NCBI GenBank assembly: GCA_900472575.1
Contig: UCIV01000019.1
Location: forward strand, 248,001-312,000
From: Hyphomicrobiales bacterium
GTDB taxonomy: Bacteria; Pseudomonadota; Alphaproteobacteria; Rhizobiales; Rhizobiaceae
Direction of reading: 5' to 3'
DNA length: 64,000 bases
Below, piece after piece: positions 36,222 through 45,507 of this stretch. Every line of letters begins with the position of its first letter. Positions within the stretch are counted from its first letter, which is position 1. The notes beneath the pieces are model-generated. The model was not told the DNA's origin. It worked only from the letters and a program-made list of their open reading frames with translations, and searched no databases. Made by a program: the position numbers and the translations under genes.

Positions 36222-38111
36222 ATGAGCGATAGCGGGCCGACATCAATCAATCCCTCATCCCCTGCCCCTTCGGGCAGCACCGGATATCGGGTACTCGCCC
36301 GCAAGTACCGGCCGAAGGATTTCTCCGACCTGATGGTCGGTCAGGAACCGATGGTCCGCACGCTGACCAATGCGTTTGAGACCGGCCGCATTGCGCAAGC
36401 CTATATGCTGACGGGCGTACGCGGTGTCGGCAAGACGACCACCGCACGTATTCTTGCTCGGGGGCTCAACTACAAGACGGCCGAAATCGATCGTCCGACA
36501 ATCGACCTGCGTGAACCCGGCGAACATTGCCAGGCGATCATGGAAGGCCGGCATGTCGACGTGATCGAGATGGATGCCGCGTCCCATACCGGTATCGACG
36601 ATATCAGAGAGATCATCGAGCAGGTGCGCTACCGCCCGGTTTCGGCGCGCTACAAGGTCTATATCATCGACGAAGTGCACATGCTCTCGACGCAGGCCTT
36701 CAACGGGCTGTTGAAGACACTCGAAGAGCCGCCGGAACATGTGAAGTTCATTTTCGCGACGACGGAAATCCGCAAGGTTCCGATCACTGTCCTTTCCCGC
36801 TGCCAGCGTTTTGATCTGCGCCGTATCAGCGCTGCCGATCTGGTCGGCCTGTTTACCACCATTCTGGAGAAGGAAGGCGTGCCTGCCGAGCAGGAAGCAT
36901 TGGCGATGATCGCGCGTGCCGCCGAAGGCTCCGCCCGCGACGGCCTTTCGCTGCTCGACCAGTCGATCGCCCATGGCGGCGGCAGCGTGCATGCGGATAC
37001 CGTGCGCGGCATGCTGGGCCTTGCCGACCGCGCCCGCATCGTCGACCTGTTCGAGCATATTGTGAAGGGCGATATCACGGCTGCACTTTCCGAATTCAAC
37101 GCTCAATACGAGGCCGGCGCCAATCCGGTCGTCGTCCTGACGGATCTGGCCGATTTCACCCATCTGGTCACCCGGTTCAAATATATTCCCGAAGCTGCCG
37201 ACGATCCTTCGCTGAGCGAAGTGGAGCGCGTGCGCGGCCGGGAGTTTTCCGAAAATGTGGCGGTCAGCGCGCTGTCGCGTATCTGGCAGATGCTGCTCAA
37301 GGGCATTCCGGAGGCGGAAGGTTCTTCGCGCCCGGCAGGTGCTGCCGAAATGGTACTGATCCGGCTGACGCATGCGGCATCGCTCCCCTCCCCCGAGGAT
37401 GCGGCGCGGCGGCTGGCGGATTTTGCCAATAGCGATGGCCAGCCTATGCCCAATGCCGGCGGCGGAAATGACGGCGGGCGCGGCACACAGATGGCGCAGC
37501 AGACGACCGTCAACGCCCGTGGTTTCGATGGCGGAGGCCAGCGCGCTCCATCCGGCGGACCGACAGCCATGCTGCAGGCGGTGCCAAACACGACGCCTCG
37601 GGAAATGCCCGTCGGCCGCATCGAAGAACGCCCGTCCGAGAGACCGGAGCCGAAGGTTGCCGTCCGTTCGCTGCACGATGTCGTTGACCTCTGCACCGAG
37701 AACCGCGACCCGAGGCTGAAGGCGCTGGTGCGCAATTTCGTCCGGCTGGTGAAGATCGAACCCGGCCGTCTCGATATCCGCATGACGGATGGCGGTCCCG
37801 GCACGCTGCCCGGTGAACTCGGCGTCAAGCTAAAGGAATGGACCGGCATCCACTGGATCGTTACGCTCAGCAAGGACGAAGGCGAGCCGACGCTGGTGGA
37901 GGCTGATGCCAGCGCTCGCGAAGCACGAATGACCGATGCGCGGGCCGATCCGGATGTCGCAGCGATCCTGTCGCAATTTCCGGGCGCCAAGATCACCGAC
38001 GTCAGGATCCGTGTGCTTGAGGAAGACAACGAGGTCGAGGATGCGCCGGCACCGGCCATCGTGGAATCCGCTGAGGGCGATATCCTGCCCGGCGACGACA
38101 TCGAGCTATAA
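36222..38111 (+). CDS. dnaX: DNA polymerase III subunit gamma/tau
   Basis: A 629-residue clamp-loader ATPase. The AAA+ module has Walker [14 protein letters not shown] (64-76), Walker [11 protein letters not shown], sensor 1 FATTEI and SRC sensor ([12 protein letters not shown]). The usual four-Cys zinc module after Walker A is nearly lost: only one Cys ([11 protein letters not shown]) remains. The C-terminal tau region carries a Gly/Pro-rich linker (~410-510) and a conserved end. The ATG at 36222 follows AGGA; earlier in-frame sequence runs through the SRP RNA and is not coding. ybaB follows at 19 bp. Confidence 0.96.
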   Translation: MSDSGPTSINPSSPAPSGSTGYRVLARKYRPKDFSDLMVGQEPMVRTLTNAFETGRIAQAYMLTGVRGVGKTTTARILARGLNYKTAEIDRPTIDLREPGEHCQAIMEGRHVDVIEMDAASHTGIDDIREIIEQVRYRPVSARYKVYIIDEVHMLSTQAFNGLLKTLEEPPEHVKFIFATTEIRKVPITVLSRCQRFDLRRISAADLVGLFTTILEKEGVPAEQEALAMIARAAEGSARDGLSLLDQSIAHGGGSVHADTVRGMLGLADRARIVDLFEHIVKGDITAALSEFNAQYEAGANPVVVLTDLADFTHLVTRFKYIPEAADDPSLSEVERVRGREFSENVAVSALSRIWQMLLKGIPEAEGSSRPAGAAEMVLIRLTHAASLPSPEDAARRLADFANSDGQPMPNAGGGNDGGRGTQMAQQTTVNARGFDGGGQRAPSGGPTAMLQAVPNTTPREMPVGRIEERPSERPEPKVAVRSLHDVVDLCTENRDPRLKALVRNFVRLVKIEPGRLDIRMTDGGPGTLPGELGVKLKEWTGIHWIVTLSKDEGEPTLVEADASAREARMTDARADPDVAAILSQFPGAKITDVRIRVLEEDNEVEDAPAPAIVESAEGDILPGDDIEL

Positions 38112-38130
38112 AGAAGAAGAGGAATTACCG

Positions 38131-38454
38131 ATGCGCGACATCATGGGCATGATGGGCAAGGTCAAGGAAATGCAGGCCAAGATGGAGAAGATGCAGGCGG
38201 ATATCGCTGCTCTCGAAGTCGAAGGCACGGCTGGCGGTGGTCTCGTGACCGTCAAGATGAACGGCAAGGGCGAAATGCTCGGCCTGAAGATCGATCCTTC
38301 GCTGTTCAAGGAAGACGATATCGAGATACTCGAAGACCTGATCGTTGCCGCACACAAGTCGGCCAAGGATCGCGCTGAGCAGATTACCGCCGAAAGGACC
38401 AAGGAACTGACCGCCGGCCTGCCGATCCCGCCCGGCATGAAGCTGCCGTTCTAA
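38131..38454 (+). CDS. ybaB: YbaB/EbfC family nucleoid-associated protein
   Basis: A 107-residue DNA-binding protein of the YbaB/EbfC family: an N-terminal Met/Lys-rich helix ([20 protein letters not shown]), a beta-sheet core ([21 protein letters not shown]) and the C-terminal [11 protein letters not shown]. It has a GAGGAA ribosome site and follows dnaX closely, the common dnaX-ybaB-recR order. Here recR lies ~2 kb further on, after three other genes. Confidence 0.95.
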   Translation: MRDIMGMMGKVKEMQAKMEKMQADIAALEVEGTAGGGLVTVKMNGKGEMLGLKIDPSLFKEDDIEILEDLIVAAHKSAKDRAEQITAERTKELTAGLPIPPGMKLPF

Positions 38455-38479
38455 TCCTGTCTCGAGAAGGGCGGTTCCG

Positions 38480-39091
38480 ATGACATTGGCTTCCGTGCTC
38501 GTATTTGCCGCCGCGCTGTTCGTCGCGGCGGGCTCTCCCGGCCCCAGCATCGCCGCGCTCGTCTCGCGCGTGCTGACAAAGGGCTGGCGTGACGTTTTGC
38601 CCTTCCTGATGGCGATGTGGGTGGGGGAGACCGTATGGCTATCCTTTGCGGTTGCCGGCCTTTCCGCCATCGCCGAAAGTTTTCAGCCCGTCTTCGTCGC
38701 AATCAAGTGGATCGGCGTCGCCTATCTTCTCTATCTCGCCTGGAAGATGTGGTTTGCCAGAACAGATGCTGCTAACGGCGAACTGCCTGAAAGCCGTTCT
38801 GCGGCAAGGATGTTCTTCGCCGGACTGACCGTGACACTCGGCAACCCGAAGATCATGATGTTCTATGTCGCGCTTTTGCCGTCGATCATCGATCTCAACG
38901 GCGTCACGCTGATCGGCTGGCTGGAACTGGTCGCCGCGATGCTGATCGTGCTTGCGACCGTCGATATCGTCTGGATCACGCTGGCGAACAAGGCGCGGCA
39001 ATTTCTGAAAAGCCCGCGCGCGCTGAAGCTTGCCAACCGCATCTCGGCCGGCACCATGGCCGGTGCGGCTGCCGCCATCGCGACCCGATAA
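38480..39091 (+). CDS. LysE family exporter
   Basis: A 203-residue inner-membrane protein of the LysE/RhtB amino acid exporter family, with about six helices. The conserved early segment AAGSPGPSIAALVSRVLTKG and the middle FFAGLTVTLGNPKIMMFYVALLP are typical. It is inserted between ybaB and the outer-membrane gene. The substrate is not known. Confidence 0.9.
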   Translation: MTLASVLVFAAALFVAAGSPGPSIAALVSRVLTKGWRDVLPFLMAMWVGETVWLSFAVAGLSAIAESFQPVFVAIKWIGVAYLLYLAWKMWFARTDAANGELPESRSAARMFFAGLTVTLGNPKIMMFYVALLPSIIDLNGVTLIGWLELVAAMLIVLATVDIVWITLANKARQFLKSPRALKLANRISAGTMAGAAAAIATR

Positions 39092-39094
39092 AAC

Positions 39095-39706
39095 TCAGAA
39101 ATTATACCTGACGCCGACGACATTGGCGTTGGAGCCGCCATGCATGTCGCCAAGCGTGCCCCAAGCGCCGGAGCGGTGATGCAGGCGCCAGAAAAGCTCT
39201 AGCTCCGGTTTCGTGACGCTGCTGAAACTCAGTTCCGGCCCAAGATAGAAAAGCGTCGAGGCATCGCCGTCGCGCTCGATTTCATTGCGTCTTTCACGCC
39301 CGCTCATCGTACCGGTCACATGGCTGATGCCGAAGGTGAATGAGGGAATGATGCGGAGTGTATTGGCAATCTCGATCGCATCGTAACGACCGACAACACC
39401 GCCCCAGATCTCCGCATTGGTATTGCCGTTGAACCGCCCGGCAAGGCCTGCCTCAAGGCCCAGCTTTACCGAACCGATGCTGTAGGGAAAAAATTGATAG
39501 CCGATGCCGAAGATCGGGCGGTTCTCGTAATCCACACCGAAAGGATTGGCCGCTTCGGCCATATCACCATCGACCATCGCTCCACCGAACGCGAAGATCG
39601 AGTGCTCGACATCGGTTTCCTCGGCCGCAGCCAGACCTGAGGTCGCAAGATACGCGACCAGCGCGCCGGACATGAACCCGAAGGGGATGCGTCTCAAAAA
39701 ACTCAT
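39095..39706 (-). CDS. Outer-membrane beta-barrel protein, PagL-like (acyloxyacyl hydrolase type)
   Basis: A 203-residue exported protein. The signal peptide FMSGALVAYLATSGLAAAEE is followed by alternating beta-strand sequence and a final aromatic residue (GVRYNF), the marks of an outer-membrane barrel. The C-terminal FWRLHHRSGAWGTLGDMHGG contains a His-x-x-Ser arrangement resembling PagL lipid A deacylases, so lipid A modification is a reasonable guess but not proven. The ATG at 39706 follows GGAG. It converges with the lysE-like gene. Confidence 0.72.
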   Translation of the reverse strand: MSFLRRIPFGFMSGALVAYLATSGLAAAEETDVEHSIFAFGGAMVDGDMAEAANPFGVDYENRPIFGIGYQFFPYSIGSVKLGLEAGLAGRFNGNTNAEIWGGVVGRYDAIEIANTLRIIPSFTFGISHVTGTMSGRERRNEIERDGDASTLFYLGPELSFSSVTKPELELFWRLHHRSGAWGTLGDMHGGSNANVVGVRYNF

Positions 39707-39793
39707 ACAAAGCTCCGCATAGCCATCAATCAAGCGGTATAGGGCCTTAAACCTAAGCAACCATATCACCATAGATCACGGTTTCGTGATATA

Positions 39794-40411
39794 TTATACG
39801 GTCGGCTGAAACCGTTCTATCCAGCGGCTCGCGATCGGCGCGGAGAGAAAACGGAGCGTCTCGGCCTCAGACAGCTTTCGCCCCATCGACGCCAGAAGCT
39901 CGGCAACAGGTACACGCTCGCCGCGATAGAATTCGTAACTCACATCGTGTCCTGCCTGGATCATCCCCGGGTTGATAACTCTGCAATAAATGCCGGGGCG
40001 ACCTGATTTGAGAACGGTCCTGCCAAATACCGGATCGCCGATTCGAGCAGTAAGCGTATTGCAGGGCGAACGCGGAGAGGTGGCTTCAAGCACGACATCG
40101 CCCACATGAAACCTGTCTCCCACCGCCACGTCCCGATTGTCGAGGCCCTTGATGACAAGGTTCTCGCCGAATGTTCCGGGCGGCAGGTCGCGCCCGAGTT
40201 CTGCCGCCCACCAGTCAAGTGTCAGCGATCCTTCGAGCAAGATCGCCTGATCCGGCCCGCCGTGATGTTTCCTGTTGCAGACGGCATCTCCAACCAGACC
40301 GACTTTGTCGATCAGCACCTGACCGTTGACCGGTGCCTTGTAGATGCCCGTCTTGTAACTCTTTCCCGGCAAACGCTGCGCGTGGCCGATGCAGATCGCG
40401 ACAAGTTTCAT
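39794..40411 (-). CDS. MOSC domain protein (YiiM-like)
   Basis: A 205-residue MOSC protein, related to the sulfur-carrier C-terminal domain of molybdenum cofactor sulfurase. The conserved Cys is in SPRSPCNTL, and VGDAVCNRKHHGGPDQAI is the family's GD and H-x-G-x-D segment. E. coli YiiM helps detoxify N-hydroxylated base analogues using Moco. The start at 40411 has AGGA upstream. It is divergent from recR. Confidence 0.88.
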   Translation of the reverse strand: MKLVAICIGHAQRLPGKSYKTGIYKAPVNGQVLIDKVGLVGDAVCNRKHHGGPDQAILLEGSLTLDWWAAELGRDLPPGTFGENLVIKGLDNRDVAVGDRFHVGDVVLEATSPRSPCNTLTARIGDPVFGRTVLKSGRPGIYCRVINPGMIQAGHDVSYEFYRGERVPVAELLASMGRKLSEAETLRFLSAPIASRWIERFQPTV

Positions 40412-40468
40412 GCGGGTCCTGGTCCTTCGGTCTTTCCGTTCAACCGACATATGGGCTAAAGGAAGCAC

Positions 40469-41074
40469 ATGGCAAAGCGAGTCACCGGCCCCGAAATCGA
40501 AAAACTCATCCAGCTTCTGGCAAAAGTCCCCGGCCTTGGTCCGCGGTCTGCACGCCGGGCAGCGCTGCACCTGATCAAGAAGAAGGATCAGCTGCTCGGT
40601 CCTTTGTCTCATGCGATGGGCGAGGCCTATGACAAGGTGAAGATCTGCTCGCGCTGCGGCAATGTCGATACGTCCGATCCCTGCACCGTCTGCACCGATA
40701 TCCGCCGTGATCACTCGATGCTGATCATCTGCGAAGACGTTTCCGACCTCTGGGCGCTGGAACGCGCCGGCGCGATGAATGCCGCCTATCATGTTCTCGG
40801 CGGTACGCTATCGCCGCTCGATGGCGTCGGTCCCGATGACCTGAACATCCGCGCACTTGTCGATCGCGTCAGTGAAGGGACGGTGAAGGAGATCATCATC
40901 GCGGTCAATGCGACTGTCGAAGGGCAGACGACGGCCCATTACATCACCGACCAGCTTTCCGATTTCAACGTCAAGATAACGCGGCTTGCCCATGGCGTGC
41001 CGGTCGGCGGCGAACTCGATTATCTCGACGAGGGCACGCTGACGGCAGCGCTGCGAGCACGGACGGCGATCTGA
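40469..41074 (+). CDS. recR: Recombination protein RecR
   Basis: A 201-residue RecFOR pathway protein. The N-terminal helix-hairpin-helix ([20 protein letters not shown]), the four-Cys zinc finger ([16 protein letters not shown]), and the Toprim domain ([15 protein letters not shown]) are intact. The ribosome site AAAGGAAG precedes the ATG. It is followed at 21 bp by the transglycosylase gene. Confidence 0.97.
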   Translation: MAKRVTGPEIEKLIQLLAKVPGLGPRSARRAALHLIKKKDQLLGPLSHAMGEAYDKVKICSRCGNVDTSDPCTVCTDIRRDHSMLIICEDVSDLWALERAGAMNAAYHVLGGTLSPLDGVGPDDLNIRALVDRVSEGTVKEIIIAVNATVEGQTTAHYITDQLSDFNVKITRLAHGVPVGGELDYLDEGTLTAALRARTAI

Positions 41075-41095
41075 CATTTTTCGAGGAGGACGACG

Positions 41096-42529
41096 ATGGT
41101 GAAGCAAGCCCCCCTCTGCCCTGCCGGGCATCTCCCCCACAAGGGGGGAGATCACAAGCATCACGACCACCATTCCCAAATTTCGAAACGCTGTGCGGCA
41201 GCACTGCCGTTGAACGAGGCAGGCCAGCGCGCCCATCTGATCTCCCTCCGTGTGGGGGAGATGCCCGGCAGGGCAGAGGGGGGTATCCGCCGTCGCGCCG
41301 CAGCACTGCTTCTGGCCCTCACCGCCATCGTCTCGCCTCTCCCCGCTTCCGCCCAGAACCGGCCGGATGTTGAGCGCCAGTTCCAGCAGTGGATCGCGAC
41401 CGATCTTGGACCGGAGGCGCGCAAGGCGGGGATTTCGGACAAGACGCTGCGCGCGGCATTTGACGGGATCAAGCTCAATTGGAGCCTGCCCGATCTCGTT
41501 CCGCCAGGCTCCAAACCGCCGAAGCAGCAGGACCAGAGCCAGGCGGAATTTTCTTCTCCCGGCGCATACTTCAACGAGAACCGGCTGCAGACGCTGGGCT
41601 TGGCAGGGCGCGGGCTGGCCGGCACCTATGCGGCGGGCCTGAAGAAGATCGAAGCAGCCTATGGCGTTCCCGGCGAGATCATCATCGCTGTCTGGGGCCG
41701 TGAATCCGGTTTTGGAAGGGCGAAACTCCCCTATTCGGCGGTCGAGGTACTGGCAACCAAGGCCTTCATGTCGACCCGCAAGCCGATGTTCCGCGAAGAG
41801 CTGATCGCGGCGCTGACCATGATCGAGCGCGGCGATGTCAGTGCTGCGACGATGAAGGGATCATGGGCCGGAGCGCTCGGCCAGCCGCAGTTCATGCCCA
41901 CGAGCTATCTGAAATATGCCGTCGACTTCGACAAGGACGGCCATCCGGATATCTGGAACTCGGTGCCGGACACGCTCGCCTCCATAGCCAACTATCTGAG
42001 GCATGAAGGCTGGCAGCGCGGTCGCGACTGGGGCTTCGAAGTGTCGATTCCCGCCAATGTCTCCTGCGCGCAGGAAGGGCCGGACCTTGCCAAGCCGATC
42101 TCCGCCTGGAATTCGACCGGGATCACGCGGATTTCCGGCAAGGCTTTTCCGGCTTCGGAAATGAAAGCGCCGGGGATGATGCTGCTTCCCGCAGGGAGAA
42201 ACGGGCCGGAATTCATCGTCACGCCGAATTTCTATGTGCTGAAGGAATATAACAATTCCGACCTCTATGCGCTGTTCATCGGCAATCTGGCTGATCGCAT
42301 CGCTTACGGTGGTGGCCCGTTCCAGGCCAAGTGGGGCGATGTCGGCAAGATGCTGCGCTCCGATGTACTTGCGATGCAGAAGGCGCTGGTCGCCAAGGGT
42401 TATGATGTCGGCAATGTCGACGGATTGCCGGGCTTCAAGACCCGCCGCTCGCTCGGCGACTGGCAGGCAAAGGCCGGCATTTCTCCAACATGCTATCCGG
42501 ATGCCTCGCTCAAGGCCAAGTTAAGATAA
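41096..42529 (+). CDS. Lytic murein transglycosylase (MltB type) with repeat-derived N-terminus
   Basis: A 477-codon frame for an MltB-type peptidoglycan lytic transglycosylase. The catalytic Glu lies in IAVWGRESGFGRAKLPYSAV, followed by GSWAGALGQPQFMPTSYLKYAVDFD and a C-terminal peptidoglycan-binding domain (DVLAMQKALVAKGYDVGNVDGLPG). The ATG at 41096 has a strong AGGAGG, but codons ~5-62 come from a palindromic element, so the signal peptide (RRRAAALLLALTAIVSPLPASA) sits ~65 residues inside. An in-frame ATG at 41261, inside the element, would give a normal signal peptide (MPGRAEGGIRRRAAALL). Its end overlaps the convergent GNAT gene. Confidence 0.9.
   Translation: MVKQAPLCPAGHLPHKGGDHKHHDHHSQISKRCAAALPLNEAGQRAHLISLRVGEMPGRAEGGIRRRAAALLLALTAIVSPLPASAQNRPDVERQFQQWIATDLGPEARKAGISDKTLRAAFDGIKLNWSLPDLVPPGSKPPKQQDQSQAEFSSPGAYFNENRLQTLGLAGRGLAGTYAAGLKKIEAAYGVPGEIIIAVWGRESGFGRAKLPYSAVEVLATKAFMSTRKPMFREELIAALTMIERGDVSAATMKGSWAGALGQPQFMPTSYLKYAVDFDKDGHPDIWNSVPDTLASIANYLRHEGWQRGRDWGFEVSIPANVSCAQEGPDLAKPISAWNSTGITRISGKAFPASEMKAPGMMLLPAGRNGPEFIVTPNFYVLKEYNNSDLYALFIGNLADRIAYGGGPFQAKWGDVGKMLRSDVLAMQKALVAKGYDVGNVDGLPGFKTRRSLGDWQAKAGISPTCYPDASLKAKLR
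41109..41283. repeat. 175-bp palindromic (RIME/MITE-like) element inside the transglycosylase frame
   Basis: Perfect 32-bp inverted repeats at 41109-41140 and 41252-41283 (cccccctctgccctgccggg at the left tip) extend inward imperfectly (aaggggggagatca against tgatctccctccgt). Such sequences are widespread between rhizobial genes. Here the element lies just after the ATG of a gene, keeps the frame open through its whole length and separates the start from the signal peptide. Confidence 0.85.
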
Positions 42530-42973
42530 GTCGAGTTTCAGCCCCTCGTGGCTCGCGACGAAACCTTGTCTTTCATAAAAACGGATCGCATCTGGCCGCC
42601 GTTTGTCCGACGTCAGTTGCACAAGGCCGCAGCCCTTTTCTTTCGCCTGCTCGACCGCCCACTCGATCATGGCGGCGCCCAATCCGCCGCCACGATGGCT
42701 TGCAGCAATCCTCACGCTTTCGATCTGGCCTCGCCACATGCCCTTGCGTGACAAGCCGGGAATGAAGGAGAGCTGCAGGCAGCCGATCACCTCTCCATCG
42801 TCATCGACGGCAACGGCCAGCAATTGGTTGGGATCGGCTTCGATTGCGGCGAAAGCCTCCAAGTAGGCTTGATCCATCTCCTTGGACGCAACCTCTCTGG
42901 TTGCGCCGATCGGATCATCCGCCAGAAGTGTGATGATTGCGGGCAGATCGGTGGAGCTTGCATTGCGGAACAT
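42521..42973 (-). CDS. GNAT family N-acetyltransferase
   Basis: A 150-residue acetyltransferase. The CoA-binding motif is RIAASHRGGGLGAAMIEWAV and the C-terminal GNAT end DAIRFYERQGF is clear. It begins only 10 bp after the stop of the upstream MFS gene on the same strand, so they probably share a transcript. The substrate is unknown. Confidence 0.88.
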   Translation of the reverse strand: MFRNASSTDLPAIITLLADDPIGATREVASKEMDQAYLEAFAAIEADPNQLLAVAVDDDGEVIGCLQLSFIPGLSRKGMWRGQIESVRIAASHRGGGLGAAMIEWAVEQAKEKGCGLVQLTSDKRRPDAIRFYERQGFVASHEGLKLDLS

Positions 42974-42982
42974 CCCTCGACC

Positions 42983-44611
42983 TCAATGCAGATCGACATG
43001 ATGCTTGTGAAAGATATCGTCCTTGGGCGGGATGGTCTGCCGTTCGATCATACGGTGGACCCGTGGTCCATCCACGCCCTTGTGAAGCTTTCGGATCGCA
43101 TCCCAGATCTCCTCATCTATCTGCAGGCGGCGGCGGTTATGGCGGACATAATCTGCCCAGGTGGCGGTGTGATAGGTCTCCGTCCAGATTTCTGGATGTT
43201 CTAGATCGCGCATCAAGGCCCATTGGCGTGCGCCATCACGAATGCGTACCCGGCGGCGGCGCGCCATCAGGGTGAGGAATTCGGGGATATCGTGCTCGGC
43301 GATCTCATAGTCGATCTGCAACACGATCGGGCCGCTTCGTGGCTGCAGGTCGAGCCGCAGCATCGGTTCGTTGAACTTGTTCAGCGGGCTCAGGTCGATA
43401 TCGGTAAACTGCGGCAGCGGATTCCTCAAACCTGCTAGTCCACCTACAAGCATCGCCAGGCTGGCGAGGCTCAAGGAGACTGAAACGCCGAGATTTTCAG
43501 CACCAACGCCCCAGATCCAGCTGCCGACCGCCATGCCGCCGAATGTCGTCGTCTGGTAGAAGGATAGTGCGCGGCCGACAACCCAGCGCGGTGCCGACAG
43601 CTGCACGGTCGTGTTGAAAAGCGACAGGGCCAGAACCCAGCACGCCCCCGGCACGATCAGCACGAGCGCCGTCAGCGCGGTATTGGTGCTGAGCGCTATG
43701 ACGGAGGAACTTGCCGCAAAACCGAGGAAAGCGAACTGGACAATCCTCTCGCTCGTCAGCTTTTCGCGCAGCCGCGCATTCGACATGGCGCCGCCGATCG
43801 CGCCGACACCGAAACAGCCGAGCATAATGCCGTATGTCAACGGCCCGCCCGAGACGAGATCGCGCGCGACGATCGGCAAAAGCGCCAGAATGGCGCTGGC
43901 AGAGAAGCCGAATAGCATGCCGCGCAAAAGAACATTGAGGATGTTCGGCGACATGGAAACATAGCCGAGACCTGCCGAAAGCGCCCTTAGAAGTGTTTCG
44001 CGTGGCAGCGCATCGTCGCGACGCTCCGGCTTCCAGCGCAACAGCGCATACATGAGCGCAACGTAACTTGCGGCATTCAGGGCGAAGGCGGCAGCAGCAC
44101 CTGCCGCTGCGACGACAGCGCCGCCGATCGCCGGTCCGACACTGCGGGTAATGTTGAAGCCGACGCTGTTGAGCGTCACGGCCTGGGGCAGCATTTCACG
44201 CGAGACGATATCGCCGACGGACGCCTGCCATGCGGGATTGTTGAGCGCCACGCCGCACCCGAGCAGGAAGGTGAAACAGAGAAGCAGCCAGGGCGTCAGC
44301 AGGTCCAGATAGGCAAAGATAGTCAGCGCTATAGAGACGGCCAGCATGAAGAGCTGCGCCGTCAGCATGATACTGCGTCGGTTGAAATTGTCGGCGAGAG
44401 CCCCCGCAATCAGCGAGAACAACATGATCGGCAGGGTGGTAGAAGACTGGACGAGCGCCACCATGTCCTGGGAATTGGAGATCGAGGTCATCATCCAGGC
44501 GGCGCCGACGGCCTGAATCAAGCCACCGAAATTCGATGCAAGGCTCGCTATCCATATTGTGCGGAAGGTCTGGTTCTTGAACGGCGCGAGTGTGGCTATC
44601 CTGTCCGGCAC
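42983..44611 (-). CDS. MFS_3 family transporter (EntS-like) with C-terminal soluble domain
   Basis: A 542-residue protein: ~400 residues of twelve-helix major facilitator (MFS_3/transmembrane secretion effector type, related to EntS) followed by ~130 soluble residues (from LRLDLQPRSGPIVLQIDYEI to HHVDLH) usual in this family's longer members. Typical segments are FRTIWIASLASNFGGLIQAVGAAWMM and NNPAWQASVGDIV. The start is a GTG with GAGGAG 14 nt away, so the exact start is uncertain. Probable exporter of a small molecule or siderophore; no biosynthetic genes are adjacent. Confidence 0.87.
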   Translation of the reverse strand: MPDRIATLAPFKNQTFRTIWIASLASNFGGLIQAVGAAWMMTSISNSQDMVALVQSSTTLPIMLFSLIAGALADNFNRRSIMLTAQLFMLAVSIALTIFAYLDLLTPWLLLCFTFLLGCGVALNNPAWQASVGDIVSREMLPQAVTLNSVGFNITRSVGPAIGGAVVAAAGAAAAFALNAASYVALMYALLRWKPERRDDALPRETLLRALSAGLGYVSMSPNILNVLLRGMLFGFSASAILALLPIVARDLVSGGPLTYGIMLGCFGVGAIGGAMSNARLREKLTSERIVQFAFLGFAASSSVIALSTNTALTALVLIVPGACWVLALSLFNTTVQLSAPRWVVGRALSFYQTTTFGGMAVGSWIWGVGAENLGVSVSLSLASLAMLVGGLAGLRNPLPQFTDIDLSPLNKFNEPMLRLDLQPRSGPIVLQIDYEIAEHDIPEFLTLMARRRRVRIRDGARQWALMRDLEHPEIWTETYHTATWADYVRHNRRRLQIDEEIWDAIRKLHKGVDGPRVHRMIERQTIPPKDDIFHKHHVDLH

Positions 44612-44704
44612 GATGTGGCTCTTGCTCCTCTTCCCGACTCTCTGAACCGGTTATAGACGTCGAACAGGCTAATTCCAGCTTTGAATGGCGGAAATGCGGA
44701 AGTC

Positions 44705-44733
44705 TTGCAATTGCCGGTCCAAGCGCGTATATG
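44705..44733 (+). promoter_or_regulatory. Predicted promoter of the rimP-nusA-infB operon
   Basis: TTGCAA (44705-44710), a 17-nt spacer, then TATATG (44728-44733): a good housekeeping promoter in the gap between the divergent MFS gene and rimP. Transcription would begin near 44740. Confidence 0.6.
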
Positions 44734-44759
44734 CAGCCCATATTCTTGATCGTCCGATG

Positions 44760-44792
44760 AAGAGTGGGCCCACACCGGACCCGCTCTTTTTT
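44760..44792 (+). terminator. Leader terminator (possible attenuator) before rimP
   Basis: A stem aagagtggg/cccgctctt with an inner extension, followed by six T (44787-44792), lies between the promoter and the rimP start. Read-through would be needed to express the operon, so it looks like a regulated leader. A second small hairpin cccgc/gcggg follows at 44811-44827. Confidence 0.6.
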
Positions 44793-44845
44793 GTTAGGCG
44801 ATCGCTTCAACCCGCACTGTGAGCGGGGATTGAACCGGAGAGCTT

Positions 44846-45439
44846 ATGCAGCAGACAGACCACGAGCCGCGTCTCATCGTCGAGACTGGTCTCGACCTCA
44901 GGATCGCCGAAATCATCGAGCCGGTACTGACCGCCATGGATTACCGTCTGGTCCGGGTGCGCATGCTGAACCTGAACGGCATGACCCTGCAGGTCATGGC
45001 CGAGCGCAATGACGGCACGATGGATGTCGAAGGCTGCGAAGCCGTATCGGTCGCCATCTCACCCGTTCTTGATGTAGAAGATCCGATCGATCGCGAGTAT
45101 CATCTCGAAGTGTCTTCGCCGGGCATCGACCGGCCGATGGTGCGCAAGTCGGATTTTGCACGCTGGACCGGCCATCTGGTGAAATGCGAGACGTCGATCA
45201 TGATCGACAACCGCAAGCGGTTCCGCGGCAAGATCGCCGAAGTCAACGAAGAAGGTTTCACCGTCGAGCGCGACCAAGTCGCCTATGGTGAGGAACCACG
45301 CGTAACGATCCCGTTCTCGGCGCTGGCCGAAGGCAAGCTGATCCTGACGGACGATCTGATCCGCGATGCGCTGCGCGCCGACAAGCTCGCCAAGCAGCAG
45401 GCCGCGAACCAGAACGACGAAGCTGAAGACGAAGAATAA
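44846..45439 (+). CDS. rimP: Ribosome maturation factor RimP
   Basis: A 197-residue factor for 30S subunit maturation. The N-terminal domain ([25 protein letters not shown]) is followed by the conserved [13 protein letters not shown] and an SH3-like C-terminal domain ([14 protein letters not shown]). The acidic tail ([10 protein letters not shown]) is common in rhizobia. It is the first gene of rimP-nusA-ylxR-infB. Confidence 0.96.
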   Translation: MQQTDHEPRLIVETGLDLRIAEIIEPVLTAMDYRLVRVRMLNLNGMTLQVMAERNDGTMDVEGCEAVSVAISPVLDVEDPIDREYHLEVSSPGIDRPMVRKSDFARWTGHLVKCETSIMIDNRKRFRGKIAEVNEEGFTVERDQVAYGEEPRVTIPFSALAEGKLILTDDLIRDALRADKLAKQQAANQNDEAEDEE

Positions 45440-45507
45440 TCGACCAACACACTGGCCTTTCCGAGGAGGGAGGGCCGCCAGAATTGGACCTACGGAGACC
45501 AACGACA

